NCBI RefSeq assembly: GCF_049651805.1
Contig: NZ_JBASCU010000011.1
Span: forward strand, 15,793 to 79,792
DNA length: 64,000 nt
From: Pseudolysinimonas_A sp049651805
GTDB taxonomy: Bacteria; Actinomycetota; Actinomycetes; Actinomycetales; Microbacteriaceae
Direction: 5' to 3'
Below the pieces are notes generated by a model. The model did no database searches. It was not told the origin of the DNA and was given only the letters and a program-made list of their open reading frames with translations. Position 1 is the first letter of the stretch, and each line of letters starts with the position of its first letter. The position numbers and the translations under genes were made by a program. Positions 62,645-64,000 of this stretch are shown in pieces.

Positions 62645-63980
62645 TGCTCGCGTAATGGGGTGCGTGCCTCATTTGGGATCTGCTCGCGAAACGCTGGCCC
62701 CGCGTCGAGCGCTGGTGTGTGCTGGCGGGATGGGCTCGTTGTCGATGTCGACCAAGCGTGAGATCACGAAGAAGTATGCCCGCGGGTACGCGGCTGCGTC
62801 GAAGAAGGCGCGGGGGCGGATGCTGGACGAGCTGGTCGCGACGACGGGCTGGTCGCGCGCGAACGCCCGCCGTCAGGTGACCGCCGCGGGAACGCGACGC
62901 GGGCCGCAACGGGCGGCGAGGCGGGCGCCACGGCCGCGGACATACGGGTATGACACGCTGCGGCTGCTGATCTGTGTGTGGATGCTCGCCGGTCAGCCGT
63001 CGGGGAAGTACCTGGCCGCGACGATGGGGATCTGGCTGCCCAAGCTCATCGAGCACGGCGAGTTCGGTGACGACGCGCACCGGCTGAACGAGCACACCCG
63101 GACGCAGCTGCTGACCGTGTCCGGGGCGACGATCGACCGGCTGCTCAAGCCCACCCGGGACGGGATGCGGCTGACCGGAATCTCGGGCACCAAAGCCGGG
63201 CCGCTGTTACGGACCTCGATCACGGTCCGCAAGGCCGGTGACGAGCACGAGCAGACCCCCGGGTTCTGCGAAATCGATCTGGTGCTGCACTGCGGTCCGA
63301 CACTGAAAGGCGAGTTCGCCCGCACCCTGACCGTCACCGACGTGCACACCGGGTGGACCGAGAACATCGCCCTCAAGAACGGGGCGCACCGGTGGGTGCT
63401 CGAAGCGATGCCCGTCGTCGAGACGCGGCTGCCTTTCCGCCTCACCGGGATCGACAGCGACAACGGTGGTGAGTTCATCAACGAGGCACTCATCGGGTGG
63501 GCCGGCGAGCGTGGCTTGTTCTTCACCCGGGCGCGCCCCTACCACTCCAACGACAACGCCCACGTCGAGCAGAAGAACGGCGACGTGGTGCGCCGCCACG
63601 CATTCCACTACCGCTACGACACCCCGGCCGAGCTGCGGCTGCTGAACGAGCTCTACGCCCTCGTCAGAGTGCGGCTGAACCTGTTCACCGCGACCACGAA
63701 AGCGATCGGCTACCGCACCAACCGCAACGGCAAGAACGTCCGCGTCTACGACCAGCCCCGCACCCCCTACCAGCGCGTCATCGACTCCGGCGTCCTCACC
63801 ACGGCGAGAGCCGCCGAGCTGACCGCGCTGTTCAAGAACACGAACCCCGCCGAAGTCACCCGCAAGATCACCGCGATCCAAACCCGCCTGATCCACCTCG
63901 CCGCTGCCAAGACCACCGCGCTCAGCGCCGGAATCTCGCGAGCAAAACCCGGTGAGGCACGCACCCACCTTTCGCGAGCA
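62645..63980 (+). mobile_element. Insertion sequence with composite terminal inverted repeats
   Basis: One transposase gene lies between inverted ends that each carry TGCTCGCG, then GGGTGCGTGCCTCA, then TGCTCGCGA. These segments are at 62645-62652, 62658-62671 and 62681-62689 on the left, and complementary at 63973-63980, 63953-63966 and 63936-63944 on the right. Segment spacings differ by one base between ends. Similarity may continue outward (CTCAC on both sides), so the true boundaries may lie a few bases beyond and the right target duplication may be outside the window. IS family not assigned. Confidence 0.85.
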
Positions 63981-63986
63981 TCTTGA
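62745..63986 (+). CDS. DDE-type transposase (integrase catalytic core)
   Basis: 413 residues. The N-terminal helix-turn-helix (KKARGRMLDELVATTGWSRA) is followed by an rve-type core: first Asp in FCEIDLVLHCG, second in GIDSDNGGEF, and the Glu in NAHVEQKNGD. ATG 62745 is preferred because GGGATGGG lies upstream; ATG 62730 is also in frame. The gene runs right through the right inverted repeat, so the last 17 residues are encoded by the IS end. It appears intact. Confidence 0.9.
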   Translation: MSTKREITKKYARGYAAASKKARGRMLDELVATTGWSRANARRQVTAAGTRRGPQRAARRAPRPRTYGYDTLRLLICVWMLAGQPSGKYLAATMGIWLPKLIEHGEFGDDAHRLNEHTRTQLLTVSGATIDRLLKPTRDGMRLTGISGTKAGPLLRTSITVRKAGDEHEQTPGFCEIDLVLHCGPTLKGEFARTLTVTDVHTGWTENIALKNGAHRWVLEAMPVVETRLPFRLTGIDSDNGGEFINEALIGWAGERGLFFTRARPYHSNDNAHVEQKNGDVVRRHAFHYRYDTPAELRLLNELYALVRVRLNLFTATTKAIGYRTNRNGKNVRVYDQPRTPYQRVIDSGVLTTARAAELTALFKNTNPAEVTRKITAIQTRLIHLAAAKTTALSAGISRAKPGEARTHLSRAS

Positions 63987-64000
63987 CGTGAGGCACTACG

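Overview
The window is high-GC chromosomal DNA from an actinobacterium, most probably a member of the Microbacteriaceae. The evidence is the gene neighbourhoods (rplM-rpsI-glmM; glmS-acpS-alr-tsaE-tsaB-rimI-tsaD; guaB-guaB3-guaA; sucC-sucD and pcrA near purN-purH and a DUF6350/PerM-like gene), frequent GTG starts, several probably leaderless genes, and CIRCE-controlled groES. The genus cannot be fixed from the sequence alone. No tRNA, rRNA or CRISPR array was seen.

Layout. 1-2.3 kb: an ABC exporter cut by the window edge and a VapBC-type toxin-antitoxin pair. 2.3-7.4 kb: purine synthesis (purN-purH, reverse strand), a PerM-like membrane protein and a secreted TAP-type hydrolase lipoprotein. 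7.4-13.2 kb: a dihydroxyacetone/glycerol module, glpF-dhaK-dhaL-dhaM, in which dhaM is fused to complete HPr and Enzyme I. A divergent IclR regulator faces it, with a perfect 17-bp palindrome over the glpF promoter. 13.2-16.1 kb: a Phd/VapC pair and sucCD. 16.1-26.9 kb: assorted housekeeping genes, including an SPFH protein coupled to a divergent NAD-kinase homologue, RNase HI, an MFS exporter, pcrA and a glycerophosphodiesterase.

27.7-30.7 kb is an accessory island. It holds a tandem REP-like repeat, an N-terminally deleted hipA remnant, a Fic gene with a palindrome at its promoter, a fragment of a secreted protein, and a third VapBC pair. 30.7-41.0 kb carries guaA, DUF3817, SURF1, a KhtTU-like K+/H+ antiporter, glpD, guaB3 and guaB. 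Between guaB3 and guaB sits one AbiEi-like/nuclease-like gene bracketed by 36-bp inverted repeats (33 of 36 identical). This is the most unusual structure in the window.

41.2-48.7 kb is a complete branched-chain amino-acid-type ABC importer (livHMGF), whose LivH has a secreted N-terminal domain. Two paralogous substrate-binding lipoproteins and a small lipoprotein follow on the opposite strand. 48.8-51.4 kb: rarD, groES with two CIRCE operators, and a methyltransferase. 51.4-62.5 kb: the tRNA t6A/cell-wall/coenzyme cluster (tsaD, rimI, tsaB, tsaE, alr, acpS, glmS, coaA), then glmM-rpsI-rplM. An insertion sequence (62.6-64.0 kb) lies directly upstream of the rplM promoter.

The themes that connect genes are purine nucleotide synthesis (purN, purH, guaA, guaB, guaB3), glycerol/dihydroxyacetone use (glpF, dhaKLM, glpD, GDPD), and a high density of toxin-antitoxin-like loci placed between core operons.
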